A stretch of DNA of 64,000 nucleotides from an uncultured Gammaproteobacteria bacterium (GTDB lineage: Bacteria; Pseudomonadota; Gammaproteobacteria; HyVt-429). Shown piece after piece: positions 9,248 through 18,241 of the stretch. Within the stretch, counting starts at the first letter, position 1. The number at the start of each line of letters is the position of its first letter. Both the position numbers and the translations under genes were made by a program. The stretch is taken from NCBI GenBank assembly GCA_947259975.1, contig CAMYOD010000060.1, forward strand, positions 1 through 64,000, read 5' to 3'. The notes beneath the pieces are model-generated. The model saw only the letters and a program-made list of their open reading frames with translations, was not told the DNA's origin and did not search any database.

Positions 9248-9910
9248 CTAGTTAACGTTAATCTGGTCGTTCATGTCAGCGTCGGCGAACAGAGCCGCGT
9301 ACTTCCGCGCCGCCGCCTCGATGTCGCGTTGCGCAAACACGCCGGAGATCACTGCCAGGGCATCCGCGCCGGCGGTGATCAAGGCGGCGCCGTTCGCCGG
9401 CGTGATGCCGCCGATAGCCACGATGGGTACGTGCAGTTGCGCGCGCGCCGCCGTCAATAACTCGATGGGCGCATGCACGGCCTGCGGTTTCGTCACCGAA
9501 GCGAAGAAACTGCCGAAGGCGATGTAGTTCGCCCCCGCCTTCTCGGCCGCCAGCGCCGCGTCGAGCCGGTTGTAACACGACACGCCGATCAGCGCCGTGG
9601 CGCCGACAATACGCCGCGCCGCGGCAATATCCGTATCCTCGCGCCCCAAGTGGACGCCGTCCGCACCCACCGCCACCGCCAGTCGCGGATCGTCGTTGAC
9701 GATAAACGGTACCGCCTGCGCTCGACACAATTCGGCGAGGGCCTGCGCCGCATGTCGGTGCTGTTTTGCCGCACCACCCTTGGCGCGCAGCTGGACGACG
9801 CGTGCACCACCGCGCAGGGCCGCCACCACCGCGTCTGCCAGACGATCTGCGGCAATAAGCGAGGTATCGGCAATGGCATACAGCCCGGCCACTCGGGTGA
9901 TCCGGTTCAT
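9248..9910 (-). CDS. thiE: thiamine-phosphate synthase
   Basis: This 220-residue TIM-barrel enzyme joins hydroxymethylpyrimidine diphosphate and thiazole phosphate to make thiamine monophosphate. The sequence shows [18 protein letters not shown] (an RAK variant of the usual RxK), [55 protein letters not shown] and [14 protein letters not shown], which cover the pyrophosphate- and Mg-binding residues. It follows thiD by 18 bases in one operon, so the two pyrimidine-side steps of thiamine synthesis are cotranscribed. Confidence 0.95.
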   Translation of the reverse strand: MNRITRVAGLYAIADTSLIAADRLADAVVAALRGGARVVQLRAKGGAAKQHRHAAQALAELCRAQAVPFIVNDDPRLAVAVGADGVHLGREDTDIAAARRIVGATALIGVSCYNRLDAALAAEKAGANYIAFGSFFASVTKPQAVHAPIELLTAARAQLHVPIVAIGGITPANGAALITAGADALAVISGVFAQRDIEAAARKYAALFADADMNDQINVN

Positions 9911-9928
9911 CTCAGGGGGTCGTTACGG

Positions 9929-10732
9929 TCAGTCGTTGTCGGTGTCGCGCGCCCAGAACATGCGGTCGGGAATATATTGACCCATGCCCAGCCGGTGCGC
10001 GTGTTTCAAGGTCTTCCAGGTGAAGTCCAGGGCGTTGGCCGCCGCGTTGGCGGGTTCCAGATCGTGTGCCAGGTTGCCGGCGATCGCCGAGGCCAGGGTG
10101 CATCCGGAGCCATGATAATGGCCGGGCAGGCGCTCGAAGGTGTAGGTCTCCAGCAGGCGGGTGCCGCCATAGAGCCGATGCACCACGTCCCGGGTATGGT
10201 CGTGGGTGCCGGTGATGAGTGCGTATTCGCAACCCGCCGACAGCATGGCCTGACCGCAAGCGTCGAGACTATCGCCCTCCGGGCTGAGCAGGCGCGCCTC
10301 GTCGCAATTCGGTGTCACCATCGTGGTGTGGCGCAATAACAAGGCGCGCATCGCATCCTCCAGCGCCGCCTCTCCCAGCGGTTGGCCGGCATTGGTCGCC
10401 AGGACCGGATCCAGGACCACGGGAATGCTCGGGTAGTCATCCAGGATGGATGCGACTGCGGCCACCACGGAGGTGGCGCCCAGCATGCCGATCTTGACCG
10501 CGGCCACGGGTATGTCCTCGAGTACTGCGCGTGCCTGGGCCACGACCAGGGAGGCATCCATGACCGCGAATTCCTTCAGCGAGAAGGTATCCTGCGCGGT
10601 GACCGCGGTGATCACCGGCGCGGCGTGACAGCCGAGGCTGGTCAGGGTCTCGATATCCGCCTCGATACCGGCGCCCCCGGTGGGATCACTGCCGGAAAAA
10701 ACCAGCACGACGGGAATATTGATTGCTGCCAT
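9929..10732 (-). CDS. thiD: hydroxymethylpyrimidine (phosphate) kinase
   Basis: This 267-residue ribokinase-fold enzyme phosphorylates hydroxymethylpyrimidine and its phosphate for thiamine synthesis. Motifs visible are VLVFSGSDPTGGAGIEADI, a VKIGMLG segment, VVLDPVLATNAG, TPNCDEARLL, and GSGCTLASAIAGNLA with the catalytic Cys/Asp region (here GSGCT). The ATG at 10732 was chosen because the upstream frame runs into hemH and is not conserved; it starts four bases after the hemH stop. It differs slightly from enteric ThiD in the N-terminal part but remains full length. Confidence 0.93.
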   Translation of the reverse strand: MAAINIPVVLVFSGSDPTGGAGIEADIETLTSLGCHAAPVITAVTAQDTFSLKEFAVMDASLVVAQARAVLEDIPVAAVKIGMLGATSVVAAVASILDDYPSIPVVLDPVLATNAGQPLGEAALEDAMRALLLRHTTMVTPNCDEARLLSPEGDSLDACGQAMLSAGCEYALITGTHDHTRDVVHRLYGGTRLLETYTFERLPGHYHGSGCTLASAIAGNLAHDLEPANAAANALDFTWKTLKHAHRLGMGQYIPDRMFWARDTDND

Positions 10733-10736
10733 GGTT

Positions 10737-11720
10737 CTAGTTTGCCAGCCCGCTTGCGTCGGCACGCAGGGTCAATTCCTTTAATGCCGCGATCAGCAGC
10801 GGATTAGCGTTCAGCGCCGGGACCACGCGGTAATCCTTGATGCCGACTTCGTGGGCAATTTCGGCGTATTCGATACCCAACTCATACAGTGTTTCGGTGT
10901 GGTCCGACACAAAGGCAATGGGATACACCAGCATCTGCGCGACCCCGGCGGCACCCTGTTCGCGAATCACGTCCTCGGTATAGGGCTGTAACCATTTTAA
11001 CGGGCCAACGCGACTCTGATAACACAGCGTTACCTTCGGCCAGTTGAGACGGCGGCACAGTGCATCGTAGGTGGCGCGTATCTGGTCCTCGTAGGGATCG
11101 CCGCCGTCGACCACCTTCTGCGGCAAGCCGTGGGCCGAAAACAGCAGGCTGATGTGCTCTGGTGTGGGATGCGAAAATTCGCGCGCGGCGGTTTCGACGT
11201 CAGCGACGATGGCGCGCTGATACGCATCATTGTCATACCAGTGTTCCACCAGGTGCAGCCGCGGCGAATAACCCTGGCGCTCACATTCACGCCGAAACTC
11301 GTTGTAGGAACTGCCGGTGGTGGTGATGGAGTATTGCGGGTAAAGCGGCAACAGCAACACCCGTTCGATAGCGGCGGCCTTGAGTTCACTGACCACCTGC
11401 GCCGTCATCGGGTGCCAGTAGCGCATGCAGATATGCACCGCATAGCCACCCTCCGACTGCAGCGCCTGTTGCAGTGCACGCGCCTGTTCGCGGGTGTTGT
11501 CCAGTAACGGCGATTTGCCGCCGATCGCGGCGTAACCTTTGGTGGCCTCGGGTGCGCGGCGTTTCGATATTAAGCGCGCGAAAAGATTTTGTGTCAGTGC
11601 CGCGAGCGGAAGCTTGAAGATATCCGGGTCGGAAAAAAGATTGTAGAGAAACGGTTCCACCGCGGCGAGTGAATCGGGACCCCCCAGATTGAATAAGACA
11701 ACAGCGGTCGGTTTGGCCAT
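10737..11720 (-). CDS. hemH: ferrochelatase
   Basis: This 327-residue enzyme inserts iron into protoporphyrin IX in the last step of haem synthesis. The sequence begins with the expected AVVLFNLGGPDSLAAVEPFL and includes LLPLYPQYSITTTGSSYNEF, LLFSAHGLPQKVVDGGDPY with the conserved catalytic-site His, VTLCYQSRVGPLKWLQPYT and VYPIAFVSDHTETLYELGIE. The chosen ATG at 11720 matches the family's N-terminus; an ATG 30 bases earlier would add ten unusual residues. It is the first gene of the hemH-thiD-thiE-hemL operon, divergent from rubredoxin. Confidence 0.96.
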   Translation of the reverse strand: MAKPTAVVLFNLGGPDSLAAVEPFLYNLFSDPDIFKLPLAALTQNLFARLISKRRAPEATKGYAAIGGKSPLLDNTREQARALQQALQSEGGYAVHICMRYWHPMTAQVVSELKAAAIERVLLLPLYPQYSITTTGSSYNEFRRECERQGYSPRLHLVEHWYDNDAYQRAIVADVETAAREFSHPTPEHISLLFSAHGLPQKVVDGGDPYEDQIRATYDALCRRLNWPKVTLCYQSRVGPLKWLQPYTEDVIREQGAAGVAQMLVYPIAFVSDHTETLYELGIEYAEIAHEVGIKDYRVVPALNANPLLIAALKELTLRADASGLAN

Positions 11721-11831
11721 TTTTTCGGTGCATGTTGTGCCGTGCGGCACTTTCCGTCGCGGCGGGTTAGGGTCGGCTATTCTATCATTCGCGCAAAGAT
11801 GCGAAAATCCGCCGCCGCAGGAGGTTGCTAA

Positions 11832-11996
11832 ATGAAGTCATACATGTGTGTTATTTGTGGATTCATCTACGATGAGGAAAAAGGTCGCCCGGAAGAGGGG
11901 ATTCCGCCCGGGACCCGTTGGGAAGACGTGCCCGAAAACTGGGTGTGCCCGGATTGCGGCGCGGCGAAAGCCGATTTCGAAATGGTCGAGGTCTGA
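11832..11996 (+). CDS. rubA: rubredoxin
   Basis: This small electron carrier has 54 residues and is too short for usual gene-finding cut-offs. It carries two CxxC iron knuckles, [10 protein letters not shown] near the N-terminus and [13 protein letters not shown] near the C-terminus, around [18 protein letters not shown] single iron is held by the four cysteines. A perfect AGGAGG sits seven bases before the ATG. It is divergent from hemH across a 111-base gap. A rubredoxin reductase gene lies far away at 57817-58962 and is the likely partner. Confidence 0.95.
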   Translation: MKSYMCVICGFIYDEEKGRPEEGIPPGTRWEDVPENWVCPDCGAAKADFEMVEV

Positions 11997-12033
11997 GTCT
12001 ATCGGCGCTGCGCAACCGGCGTTGTGGCCGTGA

Positions 12034-14613
12034 TTAGTCTTTATTTGAATCTCCGCCCGTGTCGGCGGTAATCCCATAGCGTTCAAGTTTGTAATGTAAG
12101 GTGTTGGGCCGTAGCCCGAGCAGACGCGCGGCCTGCGCCTTGTTGCCGTGGCAGTGGTTTAGGGCGTCGCGAATAATATTCGCCTCGAACCGGGCCACCC
12201 GTTCATCCAACGGCCGGCCGCCATCCGCGACACTCTGCGCTGCATCCGTTTCCGGCCAGGCCGGCGCCGCGGCGGTGCGCGGCATGCTGCGTAAGAGGCC
12301 GTACACGGCTTGCTCAAGTTCGGCGACGCTGGCGGTGTGCTGTAGCAGCACTTCCAGGTCGTTGCGGCGTGGGTAACGCGTGGCACCTGAGCGCAGATTG
12401 TACTGCAGGGTGAAATAGTAGATCAGTGCCTCCGCATCCTCGGACCGCTCGCTGAGCCGGGGTATCGCGACGATGCTGGCGCCGAGGCCCTTTACCACGT
12501 CCGCCGGCACTAACCCGCCGGCGATCGCCGCCCCCGGCGGTAACGCACACCCCAACACCAGATACGGCGCCGACCCGTTCTGGTGTGCCCATGTCACGAG
12601 CTGACGCTGCTGCGTCGGCGGCAGGCTCGCGAGGTCGGTGACGACCCAGGTGTCTTTCGTCGCCGCGCCGGGAGCCGCGTGCACAGGCTCAAAGATGCTC
12701 GCGTCATGCGCCTCGATGCGGCGCACCGTACCCGTGCGCGAACCGCGCCCGTGCAGGTAATTCGCCGCCGCCACGACCTGTCCGGCATCGGCGCAGTGCA
12801 GCCACACCGGAGTATCGAAGCCCGCCAGTTCTGACAAGTCTTGCAACGCCATACGGAAGGCGCGGGTGCGCCCGATGAGGGGCTCATGGTGCGTGGACAC
12901 GGCGTGGGTCGCCAGGGTCAGGTTGGCCAGCGCCTGGATTCGGCGCGCCAGCGCATCCTGGCTGTAATCTTCCGGCATGACCTCCACCAGTTTGCCGCGC
13001 AGCTGATCCTCGTTTGCAGCGACAAACCGTAGCGCATCTTTACCGTACAACAGGATTGCGTGCCGGTTGTCGCGCCGGGCGACCAGTTGCCGCAGCGGCG
13101 CCGTGACATCCGCGGTCACCTCGCACGCCACCACATCCGGTTTGCCGAAGCGCTTGAAACCGGCCGACTGCGGGCCAACGTAGCTCTGCAGCTGCGGAAA
13201 GTAACGGCGCAGCGCATCGCGCAGCGGTTTGTCTCGCGACAACAGCGTAATGGTTCGACCGGGTAGCGAGTCATCCATACTGCGGTGTGGGTCCACGGCA
13301 TCCGCGGGCTGGGTTCGCAACAATCGTTGATTTTCTTCTTCGAGCGCCGTGTTTCGATGCTCTAAGTCGTCAATCGTCGCTTGCAGGCTGTTCGATTGTT
13401 GCGTCAGGGCATGGAATCGCCGTGCCGCCGTCGCCAATTCCGACCGCATGCCCAAAAGTTCGTCGAGAAACAACTCACCCATCTTGTCGAAAAGCTGTTC
13501 CACCTCACGGAAATCCACCGGCGAATAAATCTGGTCGCTGAACGAGTTACCCAGCAGCAACCAACCGGAGGCATTTCGCGAAGAGGGATAGAACGGCACG
13601 ATGGCGGCAATCCCGTGACGGCGCATGGTGGCGCAAGTCTCCGGCTCCGCATCGACAATTTCGTTGGCGACCATAATATGATTGCAGCGCTGGAGTACAT
13701 CCTTGGGGATATCGACCATGGCCTGGGAGCCGCTCACCGGGGCCAGGACCGACTTACCGTTGCCGATCAAGGCCACCGGGCAGTGCAGGGTGTCGGCGAT
13801 CGAATCGATGGCGGTATTGACCGAGTTGAGGCGCGCGATCTCGCCAATCAACGCCTGTATGCGACCGTAAAACGCCGTTTTGCGCCGGCGCAGGCGCGAG
13901 CCCGGGATAAAGAAGCTGATATCGAATAGGCGGAATTGATGAATCGCGTAGCCGGCGACAATGAGAAAGAAAGTAATACAGATGGGCAGGATAAACGTGG
14001 AGCTGATGGTCCACACTAAATAGTGCTGCACGGTGACAACGACGGTGACGACGAGACCCATGGGTAGCAGGCCCAATAGCAGCAAGCGGCAGCGCAAACG
14101 TTTTGTGGACGTGGTCTGGCGCAGGGCACCAAGAATCAACGCCCCGATGACGGCCCAGGCGAACGCCAGCACATAGAGTTCGAAGGCGAAGTACAACGGG
14201 CCCGGTACGGAGCGGAAGGTGTGCATGACCTGAGTGAAGCCGGTAATCAGCCAGGGCGTGAACCACAGGATGCCTTCCAGCACCAGCGCAGGTACGTACA
14301 GCCACATGAGCCGCCGCTGCGTCTGCGCACGCCAGTCGTGGGCGACCATCAGCGCAAGATGCAAGGCAATCGCCAGCGCGATGATACTGGCACCGAAGAA
14401 CAGATAGCCCCCGGGCGGTTGTGCCAATGGCAGTCCGTCCTCGCGCAGGAAATAGGTGATCTCCGCCACGTTATGCAGCGACAGAGTAATGAGAAACAAT
14501 AGAAACAGGCGTGTTTGCGGATTACGAATAGCGCTCGGCTGCACGTAAAAGTAGATGACTACCTTTATGCACAACGCGACGATGGCAGGAATTGCGTAAG
14601 CAGAAAGTTCCAT
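12034..14613 (-). CDS. membrane-anchored Fis-type regulator with degenerate receiver- and AAA-like regions
   Basis: This 859-residue protein starts with about seven transmembrane helices (residues 1 to ~250), like the 7TM sensor domains of histidine kinases. A GAF-like region follows (~265-385), then a coiled coil (~390-431) and a receiver-like segment (~450-560). From ~570 a stretch begins LIGRTRAFRMALQDLSEL, resembling the start of an NtrC sigma-54 ATPase. Where the Walker A GESGTGKE should be, it reads HCADAGQVV, and no GAFTGA loop is seen, so ATPase and sigma-54 contact are unlikely. The C-terminus (~812-848) is a clear Fis-type helix-turn-helix, HGNKAQAARLLGLRPNTLHY. No kinase domain is present. 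ATG 14613 starts directly before the first helix. Targets are unknown. Confidence 0.75.
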   Translation of the reverse strand: MELSAYAIPAIVALCIKVVIYFYVQPSAIRNPQTRLFLLFLITLSLHNVAEITYFLREDGLPLAQPPGGYLFFGASIIALAIALHLALMVAHDWRAQTQRRLMWLYVPALVLEGILWFTPWLITGFTQVMHTFRSVPGPLYFAFELYVLAFAWAVIGALILGALRQTTSTKRLRCRLLLLGLLPMGLVVTVVVTVQHYLVWTISSTFILPICITFFLIVAGYAIHQFRLFDISFFIPGSRLRRRKTAFYGRIQALIGEIARLNSVNTAIDSIADTLHCPVALIGNGKSVLAPVSGSQAMVDIPKDVLQRCNHIMVANEIVDAEPETCATMRRHGIAAIVPFYPSSRNASGWLLLGNSFSDQIYSPVDFREVEQLFDKMGELFLDELLGMRSELATAARRFHALTQQSNSLQATIDDLEHRNTALEEENQRLLRTQPADAVDPHRSMDDSLPGRTITLLSRDKPLRDALRRYFPQLQSYVGPQSAGFKRFGKPDVVACEVTADVTAPLRQLVARRDNRHAILLYGKDALRFVAANEDQLRGKLVEVMPEDYSQDALARRIQALANLTLATHAVSTHHEPLIGRTRAFRMALQDLSELAGFDTPVWLHCADAGQVVAAANYLHGRGSRTGTVRRIEAHDASIFEPVHAAPGAATKDTWVVTDLASLPPTQQRQLVTWAHQNGSAPYLVLGCALPPGAAIAGGLVPADVVKGLGASIVAIPRLSERSEDAEALIYYFTLQYNLRSGATRYPRRNDLEVLLQHTASVAELEQAVYGLLRSMPRTAAAPAWPETDAAQSVADGGRPLDERVARFEANIIRDALNHCHGNKAQAARLLGLRPNTLHYKLERYGITADTGGDSNKD

Positions 14614-14782
14614 CTCGTCAGATCTCTGTCCCCAGATCAACGGCCCTGAACCCTCGGGCGCGTCGTGACACAGCGCGCTGTGCCGGCCTTGCTATTGGTC
14701 GTTGAATCCGCTCGGAGAGACAGTGTATGCCCTGCCTGAAGGGATCGCAACGGGCCCGGCGACTCGCCTAAAAGCCAGGCTG

Positions 14783-15712
14783 CTAAAGGGTTTTCGGCGC
14801 GTCACCCAGGTCACCGACGCGCGCCAGATCCGCCGCCGACAGCACGAACACGCCGACGTCGCCATAGGAGGTGGCCAGCCAGGTGAACGGCAGTTGCGGA
14901 TAGCTTGCCTCCACCAGCGCCCGGTTGTCGCCGACTTCGGCGATCAGGACACCACGCGCCGTCAGATGCGCACTTGCACCGGTGAGAATCCGTGCCACCA
15001 CGTCGAGCCCCTGGGGTCCGGCGGCCAGCGCCAGGTGCGGCTCATGCAGATACTCCGCCGGAAACGCACCGATGCGTTCCTCTTCCACGTAGGGGGGGTT
15101 GGTGATGATGACGTCGTAGCGTTCATCGTCGAGACCATCGTAGACATCCGCGTGCAACAGGCGGATACGTGCGCCGAGATCGAAGTGATCCACATTGATG
15201 CGCGCGACCGCCAGTGCATCGGTTGATACGTCACTGGCATCGACGGCGGCTTGCGGGAAGGCAAGCGCGGCGGCAATCGCAATGCAGCCGCTGCCGGTGC
15301 CCAGATCGAGGATGCGACTCACCTTATCGGGATCGATCCAGGGCGCGAATCGATCCGCGATGATTTCCGCAACATGTGACCGCGGTACCAGGACCCGGTC
15401 GTCTACATAAAACGCGTGGCCGGCAAACCAGGCTTGGTGCGTGAGATAGGCTGCCGGTTGCCGCGTTGCAATGCGCTGTCGGTAGAGTTCGGCCACCGCG
15501 GTGATCTGGCTCCCGTCGAGGCGCGTTTGTGTGGCTGTAGCCAATGCATCCAGGTCGAGCGCCAGCGCATGCAGCGCCAACCAGGCCGCTTCGTCATAGG
15601 CGTTGTCGGTCCCGTGCCCGAAGTGCAGCTCGGCGGTGGCGAAGTGTTGGGCGCCCCAACGGATCAGTTCCTCGAGGCTGGCCACTGTCGCGGGTGGATC
15701 GGGCAGGTGCAT
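14783..15712 (-). CDS. prmB: ribosomal protein L3 N5-glutamine methyltransferase
   Basis: This 309-residue enzyme methylates a glutamine of ribosomal protein L3. It has the PrmB-type N-terminal domain (LEELIRWGAQHFATAELHFGHG) followed by a Rossmann methyltransferase domain with ILDLGTGSGCIAIAAALAFP and the catalytic NPPYVEEE motif, which is diagnostic of glutamine/adenine N-methyltransferases. The motif GHGTDNAYDEA favours PrmB over the release-factor enzyme PrmC. The ATG at 15712 has AAGG upstream and gives a standard length; the frame stays open upstream but without conserved residues. It lies 64 bases after the malic enzyme gene on the same strand. Confidence 0.92.
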   Translation of the reverse strand: MHLPDPPATVASLEELIRWGAQHFATAELHFGHGTDNAYDEAAWLALHALALDLDALATATQTRLDGSQITAVAELYRQRIATRQPAAYLTHQAWFAGHAFYVDDRVLVPRSHVAEIIADRFAPWIDPDKVSRILDLGTGSGCIAIAAALAFPQAAVDASDVSTDALAVARINVDHFDLGARIRLLHADVYDGLDDERYDVIITNPPYVEEERIGAFPAEYLHEPHLALAAGPQGLDVVARILTGASAHLTARGVLIAEVGDNRALVEASYPQLPFTWLATSYGDVGVFVLSAADLARVGDLGDAPKTL

Positions 15713-15776
15713 GGTGTCGCCTTGGGCTGCGCGCAGGAGTCGCTCGAAGCGGAGGGGTGTAAGGGCCGTAGCGACG

Positions 15777-17045
15777 TCAGTCGCGCGGCCGGTAGTGGGA
15801 CGGGTAGGGTGCGCGCGCCGCGCCGGAATCCACCGCCGCCGCGGCGACTGCGGCGGGCACGAAGTCCGCCAGGCGCGGGTCCAACGGCTTGGGGATGATG
15901 TATTGCGGGCCGAACGCCAGGCGGTCGAGCCCATAGGCCTCGAGCACGTCGGCCGGCACCGATTCGCGCGCGAGCGCGGCGAGCGCGTTGACGCAGGCGA
16001 TTTTCATTTCCTGATTCACTTCGGTGGCGCGCACATCGAGTACGCCGCGGAAGATAAACGGAAAACCGAGCACATTATTCACCTGATTCGGGTAATCGGA
16101 ACGCCCGGTGGCCATAATGAGATCGTCACGTGTCGCGTGTGCGAGTGCCGGTGCGATCTCCGGATCCGGATTGGACAGGGCGAAGACCACCGGGCGCGGC
16201 GCCATGGATTGCAGCATCTCCGCGCTGACCAGATTCGGACCCGACACGCCGATAAATACGTCGGCGTCGGCCATGGCGTCCGCCAGACTGCGCCGGTCCG
16301 TGTCCCGGGCGAACTCGCGCTTGTAAACGCTCAAATCATCGCGACGGCTGTGAATGACACCCTTGCGATCGACCATGAACAGATTTTCCCGCGTCGCACC
16401 GAGACTGGTCAGTAGCCGCATCGAGGCGATGCCGGCCGCACCCGCGCCGAGACAGACGATGCGCGCCTCGGCCAGAGGCTTTGCCTGCAGTTCCAGTGCG
16501 TTGATCAGCCCGGCGCAGACGATCACCGCGGTGCCGTGTTGGTCGTCATGGAATACGGGAATGTCCGTGCGCCGGTTCAATTCGCTCTCGATCTCGAAAC
16601 AGGCGGGCGCGGCGATGTCCTCCAGATTGATGCCGCCGAAGGTGGGCGCGATGTTGGCGACGGTATCGATAAACTCTTGTGCCGAGTCCGCATTCACCTC
16701 GATATCAAATACATCGATGTTGGCGAAACGCTTGAACAGCACCGCCTTGCCCTCCATCACCGGTTTGCCGGCCAGGGCGCCGACGTTACCGAGACCCAGC
16801 ACCGCGGAGCCGTCGGTGATCACGCCGACCAGATTGCCGCGGATGGTGTAACGGAAGGCGGCGAGGGGATCTGCGGCGATCTCGCGCACGGGTGCGGCGA
16901 CCCCTGGCGTATAGGCAAGTGACAGATCCTGCTGGGTTGCCGCCGGCTTGGTCGGCTGCACGCTGATTTTTCCGGCGACCGGCTGCGCGTGGTAATCGAG
17001 CGCCTGGCGTCGCAGGGTCTCGTTTTGATCATCGCTGGTTGCCAT
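15777..17045 (-). CDS. maeB: NAD(P)-dependent malic enzyme, short form
   Basis: This 422-residue enzyme decarboxylates malate to pyruvate. It shows [96 protein letters not shown] (the dinucleotide fold) and [10 protein letters not shown]. The C-terminal phosphotransacetylase-like domain of the long E. coli MaeB is absent, so this is the shorter bacterial form. The ATG at 17045 starts inside the last codons of the nuclease gene, giving a 17-base overlap. The symbol maeB is used for the family; coenzyme preference cannot be read with certainty. Confidence 0.92.
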   Translation of the reverse strand: MATSDDQNETLRRQALDYHAQPVAGKISVQPTKPAATQQDLSLAYTPGVAAPVREIAADPLAAFRYTIRGNLVGVITDGSAVLGLGNVGALAGKPVMEGKAVLFKRFANIDVFDIEVNADSAQEFIDTVANIAPTFGGINLEDIAAPACFEIESELNRRTDIPVFHDDQHGTAVIVCAGLINALELQAKPLAEARIVCLGAGAAGIASMRLLTSLGATRENLFMVDRKGVIHSRRDDLSVYKREFARDTDRRSLADAMADADVFIGVSGPNLVSAEMLQSMAPRPVVFALSNPDPEIAPALAHATRDDLIMATGRSDYPNQVNNVLGFPFIFRGVLDVRATEVNQEMKIACVNALAALARESVPADVLEAYGLDRLAFGPQYIIPKPLDPRLADFVPAAVAAAAVDSGAARAPYPSHYRPRD

Positions 17046-17859
17046 GGTCCCCGCCTTCCACGATCCGCCGCACCATGCCCGGGTGATGCAGGCGCATACG
17101 CAGCTTGTCATTGTAATCACTGAGCCAGCCGCGCGCCTCAACTTTTGCGCCACGCCACGCGTCCGGTGCGCCGCGCCAGTAGCGCTCATAGTCCTCGCGC
17201 GGTACCTGTAAGGACACGTCCCTGGCGAGATCGAAATAGATGTACTTGCGGCTCTGGCCGACCCGGCCGACGGTGCCGCGGATGAAACGAAAACCGGTGT
17301 CGCCGCGATCGAGGCTTTGCGCCGGGCGCGGGGCGAAGTAGGCATCACCCCAGACGCCGCGCCCGGCCGCGCGCGCGACACGTTCGGCATCGAGGTAGCG
17401 GCTGAGCCGGTTGATGTTCGGCGGCACCGCGACTGCGACCGCCAGGCCCTCGCGCAGCAAGGCCTCCTGCAGATCGTTCCCGTCCGGCAAGAGCACGTGG
17501 GCCAAAGTGCGGCCGTGACGATCCCGGCGCTCGCGCCCGTAGACCAGACCGACGGTTTGGTTGGCGATACGTTTGGCGACGAAGTTACGCGCGGCGTGGG
17601 CGAAGGGTTCGGCCGGCGCCCGCTTGCGGCCCTTCTCCGGCGTGTTGATACCGATCAGGCGCACATGCCGTCCGTCCGCGAGGATGACGGTGTCACCGTC
17701 GACTACCTTGGCGACCCGCGCCTGCTCGTCCGCGCGGGTCGCCTCCGTCCCCCCGGTCGGCGTCTGCAGGCCGTTGGCGGCGAGCAGGTACAGGCCGATG
17801 GCCGCCAAAATGAAAAGGGCGCCCACACGGGGCGCCCTTTTCCAAGCAATCCGACCCAT
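17029..17859 (-). CDS. membrane-anchored or secreted thermonuclease-family nuclease
   Basis: This 276-residue protein has an N-terminal hydrophobic segment (about residues 12-31) after basic residues, so it is exported or anchored. A staphylococcal nuclease-like domain follows. The catalytic pattern is present: [19 protein letters not shown] (Arg and Glu) and [11 protein letters not shown] (second Arg). The C-terminal half ([20 protein letters not shown]) resembles an OB-fold extension common in proteobacterial relatives. Codons 7-16 overlap a perfect intrinsic-terminator hairpin, and the gene starts only four bases after rpmE ends. Its 3' end overlaps the malic enzyme start by 17 bases. A role in nucleic acid scavenging is inference. 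Confidence 0.85.
   Translation of the reverse strand: MGRIAWKRAPRVGALFILAAIGLYLLAANGLQTPTGGTEATRADEQARVAKVVDGDTVILADGRHVRLIGINTPEKGRKRAPAEPFAHAARNFVAKRIANQTVGLVYGRERRDRHGRTLAHVLLPDGNDLQEALLREGLAVAVAVPPNINRLSRYLDAERVARAAGRGVWGDAYFAPRPAQSLDRGDTGFRFIRGTVGRVGQSRKYIYFDLARDVSLQVPREDYERYWRGAPDAWRGAKVEARGWLSDYNDKLRMRLHHPGMVRRIVEGGDHGNQR
17813..17841 (-). terminator. intrinsic terminator after rpmE, inside the nuclease coding region
   Basis: A perfect 12-bp inverted repeat (AAAAGGGCGCCC / GGGCGCCCTTTT) with a five-base loop. On the minus strand it gives a GC-rich stem followed by a short T-run, 23 bases after the rpmE stop. It lies within codons 7-16 of the downstream nuclease gene, so readthrough would be needed to express that gene from the rpmE promoter. 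Confidence 0.8.
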
Positions 17860-17863
17860 CCGT

Positions 17864-18067
17864 CTACTTCAGGCCATATTTCTGCTGGAATTTGCCGACC
17901 CGACCGCCGGTGTCAATGATCTTCTGCTTGCCAGTGTAAAAGGGATGGCATTGGGAGCAGATTTCCACGTGCAGCTCTTCGCCCAGCGTGGAGCGGGTGG
18001 TGAAGGTGTTGCCGCAGGCGCAGGTCACCTTGATCTCGTCATATTTGGGATGAATGCCAGTCTTCAT
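17864..18067 (-). CDS. rpmE: 50S ribosomal protein L31
   Basis: This 67-residue ribosomal protein begins [20 protein letters not shown] and ends [14 protein letters not shown]. The zinc-binding cysteines (CACG and CSQC) are present, so this is the zinc-containing C+ type rather than the paralogue made under zinc shortage. The ATG at 18067 gives the exact family length. It is transcribed away from rho, separated from it by a palindromic repeat, and followed at once by an intrinsic terminator. Confidence 0.97.
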   Translation of the reverse strand: MKTGIHPKYDEIKVTCACGNTFTTRSTLGEELHVEICSQCHPFYTGKQKIIDTGGRVGKFQQKYGLK

Positions 18068-18154
18068 GGCGCGGTCCTCAATCGGGTCGCTGGTCCGGTC
18101 ATCCGGAGCCAAATCGGGCGGCGGATCATAAGCCAATCCGCGGTGCCTCGCAAC

Positions 18155-18240
18155 AAAAATGGGGTCGGAGTGAATTTTCCATTCGTAGTATCCAAGAAAT
18201 ATCCAGGTTTTCTGGAAAACTTCACTCCGACCCCATTTTT
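18155..18240. repeat. REP-like long palindrome between rho and rpmE
   Basis: Two 20-bp arms, AAAAATGGGGTCGGAGTGAA on the left and its exact complement on the right, frame a 46-base centre in which TTTTCC and GGAAAA extend the pairing after a one-base bulge. The right arm ends one base before the rho stop codon. The core GGGGTCGGAGTGAA recalls intergenic repeats linked to REP-associated transposases in several gammaproteobacteria; that link is from memory. The T-runs at both outer ends mean it may also act as a bidirectional terminator. Confidence 0.7.
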
Positions 18241-18241
18241 G

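Noticed and set aside
17043..17390. Extended N-terminus of the malic enzyme upstream of 17045
   Set aside because: The extra residues are the out-of-frame reading of the nuclease gene and match nothing in the family.
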